DNA of 64,000 nucleotides from Alviniconcha marisindica (Eukaryota > Mollusca > Gastropoda > Provannidae), in assembly GCA_018857735.1 (NCBI GenBank), contig JABMCL010003078.1, forward strand, positions 277,001-341,000. Direction: 5' to 3'. The position numbers were made by a program, and so were the translations under genes. Under the pieces are notes generated by a model. The model did no database searches, had not been told where the DNA came from, and saw only the letters and a list, made by a program, of their open reading frames with translations. Positions 50,801 to 58,500 of the stretch are shown here, piece by piece; position 1 is the first letter of the stretch; each line of letters opens with the position of its first letter.

Positions 50801-53800
50801 GAAGTTGAGTTATTTTCATTGAAGTGGCACATGAAGTGTTGGGGATGGAAGTTAACGAGTTATTTACATTGAAGTGGGACATGAAGTGTTGGGGCTGGAA
50901 GTTAACGAGTTATTTACATTGAAGTGGCACATGAAGTGTTGGGGATGAAAGTTAACGAGTTATTGACATTGAAGTGGGACATGAAGTGTTGGGGGTGTTC
51001 AGATCACTTCAAGTTCAAGTGCATCATTGATGCCGGCAGTTTGCAGCGAATAAAACTTCAGTCAGTCGGTGTTTATTTTATGTCTGTTCACAGCAAGGTG
51101 ATATTCAACATAATTCAAACTTTACTGCAAGGTAAAATCATCACTGGGCTGAAGAGCTTTTTTCTTTTCTTTTTCTTTTCTCTCTCTTCCTTTGTGTGTG
51201 ATGAACAGAAGCGTGCTGTGGTGGAGAATTCTGACCTTGGCCCATCATGTTGATGAATACATTTAAAAATAAGAGCTAGCGGAGCCAGGAATTGCATGAC
51301 ATTCACTGACCAATGGTACTGTCCAGCAACGGGTGCGCAACGTCGGAAGACATGCTGTGGAAGCTGGATGCGCTGCAGTCGTTCATCCGAGAGCTGCACT
51401 GGCCGGAGGAGGTCTTCGCTGACCACCTGGACCACCGCCTCAAGCTCATGGCCGCCGACATGATTGAAGCTGCTGCCAAGCGGTAGGACAGTTCGCGACG
51501 ATAATGACGATGATTATATCGACTTCTTTAGTACAGTTAATTACAAAGTCAAAGCAGGCTTAGAACAGCTCTAGAGAAATGTACTCACCTCTACGACAAC
51601 GCACAAGGAACAATTAAAAACACAAGCGCTTTCAACACAGATTCTTCGTCTGGTGTAAAAAGAGAGATAGAAAATAATAAAAGAAGAAGGAAGTAAAGAA
51701 GATAGACCAGGAGTTGAAGTAAAACAAGGCAAGGAGTTGATTGTTTTACATCAGCTCATTGTCTTATCTTTTTGTTTACTTCCTTCTTGTATTATTTTCT
51801 ATCTCTCATTTTACACCAGACGAAGGCTCTGTGTCGAAAGCGCTTGTGTTTTTAATTGTTCCATTGTGTGTTGTCGTAGAGGTCAGCGCATTTCTCTAGA
51901 GCTGTTCCATTTTGTCAACCTCACCAGCAGTTGTTCACTCATTCCTTCAAAGCAAGCTTACTTTGTGCAAACAAAGGCTGGACTAATATAAGTAATTTTG
52001 CTTGTTGCACGGCCCAGCTGTTCTGTGGTTAATGTGTTGTAACATACGAAACAAAGTTTTGTTGAAACTAAATGAAGGTTGACAATCATTTTCAGTGTGT
52101 ACGGGGTTGTTAGGCCAGTATTTTAGGACAAGAGAGGTTCTTGTTTTTAAAACCAGCAAAGGAGTTAATTAGTGCTTGAAAGATGGAACACAGACGCAAC
52201 GACAAAGACCCGAGTCGCCTGTGGTAACTCTCACCTGGCATGCAAGGTAATGCAAAGTATTGAATACCCTGCCCCACAAATACAAACTCCGCCAGAGGTC
52301 CGTCTGCGTACATTGCTGTTTTCTGTGCATACCGGGTGTTGGGCCAGTGTGTCGCCATTTCGGGATTATCAGGAGCACATACCCCAGGCTCCGTTCTCGT
52401 TTGGATTGCAACAGTTCACTCAGACAGTCAGAGGCTGATACATAAAGGTGTTGAAATGTTGAGCCAGTTTTCAGATCAAAGGACTGTGTCCAGTCTGGAA
52501 TAAGAATTGGATTCCAGCTTGTGCTTATACACCTGTGTTGCCCAGTTTGTCGGAAATGGAGAGTGTGTTGTTATTATTAATATTATGCCGCTGGAGTTTA
52601 TGCACCTTGTAAAATTGACTGGTGATCTCTTAATGCACTCTGTGTGTGTTGTGGTGATTCAGGTCTCTGTTGCTGTGTCAATTGTTAGGTGTGTGACGTC
52701 TGTGGAGTGTGCTAATTCCCAGCGTTGGTGTCAAAGCAAACACACACAGGGGACCCATCAGCTCTAGGTAGCACTGGCTGTGTAAACTGACCTGTGCTTA
52801 ATGCACTCTCTCTCAGAGCCCTGATGGAAACTGACCTACACTTAATGCACTCTCCCTCTCCTTCCCCCAGAGCCCTGATGGAAACTGACCTACACTTAAT
52901 GCACTCTCTCTCAGAGCCCTGATGGAAACTGACCTACACTTAATGCACTCTCTCTCAGAGCCCTGATGGAAACTGACCTACACTTTATGCACTCTCCCTC
53001 TCCATCTCAGAGCCCTGATGGAAACTAACCTTCTCTTAATGCTCTCTCTCTCCCCGTCTCCCTCTCCCCCCGCCCTCTCTTCCTTATCTCCCCTCTCTCT
53101 CCTCTCTCTCAGAGCCCTGATGAAACTGACCTACACTTAATGCTCTCTCTCTCTCTCTGCTCTCTCAGAGCCCTGATAGAAACTGACCTACACTTAATGC
53201 TCTCTCTCTCTCTCTGAGTCCTGACGGAAACTGACCTGCTCTTAATGCACTCTCTTCGCAGCACCTGATGGAAACTGACCTACTCTTAATGCACTCTCTC
53301 CCGAGCCCTGACGGAAACTGACCTACTCTTAATGCACTCTCTCCCAGCACCCTGACGGAAACTGACCTACTTTTAATGCACTCTCTCCCAGAACGCTGAA
53401 GAGCTTTGAGGCCTGGCTCCGTAAAGGTGGCAAGAGCACCGACTACATCGTCTACATGGAGATCTGCACCATGATGAACGTCATCATCGACTGCAAGAAC
53501 AAGGCTCTCCACCTCTGTGCTCTCGACCATGGACAAAACATGGTAGGATGAGAAGTTTTTGTTTTGTTGTAATGTTGTTGTTTGTTTGTAATGCCTCGTT
53601 TAAAACTACATAACAGAGCTCTTCATCCCGCGGGATATAAAGCTGCTCCACCCCTTTCACTCCTTTCTTGCGTCTAATTTCTGTCTCCGACCCTTTTACC
53701 TATATTCATTCCAAACTCTCACACGATACAACTAGGAGAAAACCTAAATTTGTTGTTAGCCTGATTACCTTGTGGTTGATCTCAAGCACTAACTAACAAC

Positions 53801-54694
53801 TGAACTAACTACTGCAGTGATTACAAAAGTTAATTACGAACAATAACAATACACTTTATTCATCCCGGCGGGGAATTAAAGCTGTCAGACAATCTTAATT
53901 TACATTAACGCACTACTAAGAACTGAACTTCACTCATCTCAGTAATTCAAAGTCATGAAAAAACACACACACACTCTTAGAAATACACCTCCATTCTCTC
54001 AATATGCAGACACTAAAGGAATGGTCAAATACTAATACCCAAGTAAACCCCAAATTACCTGGCATTCTCTGACAAACCAGAACATAAAAACCCTCACATT
54101 AAATAATCATCAGGTACACACATACCCCACCTTCTCTTGGAAAGTTATCATCCTCAGCAGACATCCTGATGTATGCGCACACAGAGTTAATGACTGGTAT
54201 AATTGTCATTAAAAACTGACAGAGCTGACAGTAAAAACGAGGCTTTATAAATTATAACGGTTTGTATATGTTCTCGGGAGTAAAAATCTTCCACTCCTGT
54301 TGCTGCGACTGCTATCAAAGTAGTGTCTCACTGGATGTGTAGGATCGTTTAATATTTGCATTAGTTTTCGGTTCAGTCTCTTTTCATGTAGAGTGTTAAG
54401 ACTGTCCAGTGGCTTTCCCACAACATGACCCCTTTTTTTTGTCTTTTTTTTTTTGTCAATCTTTTCCAGCCTCCCTCTATCAAATTGTTATTGTGTGTCT
54501 TCAGCACCAGTACCACACGAAGACCAGCTTTTTTTTGGTCAATCTTTTCCAGCCTCCCTCTATCAAATTGTTATTGTGTGTCTTCAGCACCAGTACCACA
54601 CGAAGATCGATGAGTCGCTGGAGAGGGCCCAGATGGAGATGATCCGCTGTTTGGTAGAAAAGGTGAGACTGGCCTGCGTGCTGTATGCCTGTAT

Positions 54695-54740
<46 letters not shown>

Positions 54741-55499
54741 GTGTGTGTGCTCGCAAGTGTACGTACCGGTATGCTTTTATGTGTGTTTTCACGTGTGGAT
54801 CGGTTTGAGAATTACGAGTGTGTGCACGCAAGTGTACGCATCTGTATGCTTTTATGTGTGTATTCACATGTGGATCTGTTTGAGAATTATGAGTGTGTGT
54901 GCACCTGAGTGTACATACCTGTATGCTTTTGTGTGTGTGTGTGTGTGTGTGTGAGGGTGGGGTGTGTGTGTGTATTTGGGAATACTGATTGTGTGTTTTC
55001 TGCCCTTCCAGTTCCAGTCTGTTCTGGAGTCGGTGTTGAGCAAGCTGGCGCGCTATGATGAGGGCACATTCTTCGCTTCCATTCTGTCGCTGACGGTATG
55101 TGTTGCCAACTAACAGCATCTTACCGTCTTCCTCAGTTTTGTTGTGGTCTGGTGTGTTTTTGTTTTTTTTGTTTTTATGTCTTCTCCAAATGCAGTTTAC
55201 AACGTGATCCATACTGCTCAGAGTGGAAATGAGTATCACAGTGGCTGGGGCGTGTTTGTTGCCTGAAAAGAGTTGCGAAAGGCCCGTTTTTGTCACCGGG
55301 CAAGATGGACCAAATGAGAACGAAGCAGAACGGGAAGATCCGTTAACCCATCAAGATAGCATGGTTCCTGTGTACAGTGTGTCTGTGCAGTGGTCTGGTG
55401 CAAGGGATTTTGAAAATGGCAAAATGCTACATGGAAAAAAAAAGGGGGAAAAAAAGGTTTATGTCGACATCATGACTCATCATGGAGCGTGTGTGGTGT

Positions 55500-55530
<31 letters not shown>

Positions 55531-58500
55531 TGTGGAATTTGTGTGTGTGTTTTGTTTATGTTGTAACGCATGCTAGTGGGCAGAAACCTGTGAATGAGCT
55601 GGAGAAGTCTTACGTAGACCCCATGACATCATGACTCTAATCATGGATGCTGTGTACGTTGTGGAGGTCTTAGTAGTGTGTGTTTTTTTTGGGGGTTTGT
55701 GGTGCTGTGTATCTGTTTGCTGGAGAGTCTTCGTAGGATGCCATCGTGTTCGTTTGCTGGGGTCTTGTAGGCCATGACACTGTTTTGAGCTGGAGAAGTC
55801 TTACGTAGGCCCCATGCCATCAGTGTTTCTGTTTAAAACTGTAAATGGATAAGCGTCATCGCTGAGGGGTCTTCGTAGTGCCAGAACCTGTGAATGAGCT
55901 GGAGAAGTCTTACGTAGGCCCCATGACATCAGTGTTTCTGTTTAAAACTGTAAATGGATAAGGCGTCATCGCTGAGCGTGCTTGCGTGTGCAGAAACCTG
56001 TGAATGAGCTGGAGAAGTCTTACGTAGGCCCCATGACATCAGTGTTTCTGTTTAAAACTGATAAGGCGTCATCGCTGAGCGTGCTTGCGTGTGCAGAAAC
56101 CTGTGAATGAGCTGGGGAAATCCTACGTCGACTTCATGAGGTGCAACGTGGACCAGCTGCGACAGAAAATCACCGATGAACTCTACACTCTGGCTGCCTT
56201 TGAGGTGAGTGGCTGGCTGGGGCTACGCCTGCATGCACAGCATCTGCAGACAATTGCGCTCTTGCGGGCATGCATACAGGCAGCGCATACAAGTACTTCT
56301 TCTTCTTTGTGTTGGGCATCCACCGTCCAGTGAGCAGAAAACTGCTCGGAGATTTTGCTGCACTTTTGGGGGTCTGCAGGGTGGTATAGAGTGGTGTAAT
56401 AAAAAGAAAGGGAGAAAGAAAGGAACAAAACTTTTAGACAGGAGAGTGGGTGCTGTGTATTAACTACTTTGGAGTACCCGGCTCGACCAGTCTGGCTACT
56501 GTTAACTGTAGCGGTAGCGGTCCCCGGGGACGAACCCCAGTTGGCACAACTCCAGCCTTCACTTGCTTGCATGCATGTAGATTCACATACATGCATAAAT
56601 GAAGACACGATACAAACACTTGCATCCACACACACACTGATACAAACACTTGCATATACACACAAACACTGATACAAACACTTGCATGCACACACAAACA
56701 CTGATACAAACACTTGCATGCACACACAAACACTGATACAAACACTTGCACACACAAACACTGATACAAACACTTGCATGCACACACAAACACTAATATA
56801 AACACCTACATGCACACACAAACACTGATACAAATTATTGCATGCAGACACACACACTGATACAAACACTTGCATGCACACACAAACACAGATATAAACA
56901 GGTCCGTGCACATGCCGGTAACATACTTGCATGCATGTAAATATACATGCTTGCATGGACACATCAATACAATCACTTGTATACAATACAGTACACACAC
57001 TGATACAAACACATGCACGCACACATGCAGGCATGCATGGACCTGCACATATAGGAGCCATGCATGGGAATGGTATGGCAGCCATCTATGGGAGACTGAA
57101 AAAAGAAATACTATGTGGAAGAAAAAGTTAACAAAACATGAAGTTTGAAAACACATACACACAAAAACAGTGTTGGGCTGAAATCATCTCATCATGTGCC
57201 TGTGGTCACTGATGTGTGATGAGCTACTTGGGTGATGTCACCTCCCATTTACATGAATTTTAAACTAGTTTTCACAAAAGTTTAGGGAGCATAGAGGCAT
57301 GCAATGTATGGACAGATGCAAACCCTCACCCTCCCAGTCATGCACACCAGTGGGTGATTTGTTACTGTGGGCAATTCTATCATTGGCAGGAGCTGCAACA
57401 AATATCATTTTTGTCACAACGAAAGTTTTGTCGCAACAAACGCCTGTTTGCCATGACAAACACATCTTTTGTTGCAACAAAAGTATGCTTGTAGCAACAA
57501 AGTTTTTGTTGTGACAAAAGTTTTGTTGTGACAAGCATACTTTTGTCGTGACAAACATGTGTTTGTCATGACAAAACACATCTTTTGTCGCAACAAAAGT
57601 ATGCCTGTCGCAACAATTCTTTTGCCATGACAAACATGTGTTTGTCTTTTAATTTTGTCGCGACAAGCATACTTTTGTCGTGACAAAAGACATGTTTTGT
57701 TCTGACAAACACATGTTTGTCCTGACAAGAATGATACTTGTGTCAGCTCCCGCCAATGATACACTTCCTATGCCTGAAAAGAACACATACAAACTTGCAC
57801 ATAGAGGCATGCAATGTATGGACAGAGATGCAAACACCTTCATTGACAGAGCCATACAGCCACGTGCATGCACACGCAGTGGGGTGGATTTGTAAGTGAA
57901 GGGGCTGCAGACCGTTTTCCAGAGGAAATGAACTGTTTTGTCTCTTGGATGCTGTCCCCCAGCAATGGTACACGGGCCAGATGAAGATGATCTGCGACTG
58001 GCTGACGGACCGACTGGACCTGTCTCTGCATCCGTACCAGTTGACCTGCCTCATGACCATCACCAGGGTAGGTCATTTTACTGCATCCCTACCGTGACCA
58101 TCACTCGGGTAAGTCATCTTACTGCATCCCTACCATGACCATCACTAGGGTAAGTCATTTGACTGCATCCCTACCTGCCTCATGACCATCACCAGGGTAA
58201 GTCCTCTTACTGCATCCCTACCATGACCATCACTAGGGTAAGTCATCTTACTGCATCCCTACCCCCTGACCATCACTAGGGTAAGTCCTCTTACTGCATC
58301 CCTACCCTGACCATCACCAGGGTAAGTCATCTTACTGCATCCCTACCCTGACCATCACCAGGGTAAGTCATCTTACTGCATCCCTACCTGCCTCATAACC
58401 ATCACCAGGGTAAGTCGTTTTACTGCAACCCTACCATGACCATCACCAGGGTAAGTCTTTTTACTGTATCCCTACCATGACCATCACCAGGGTAAGTCAG

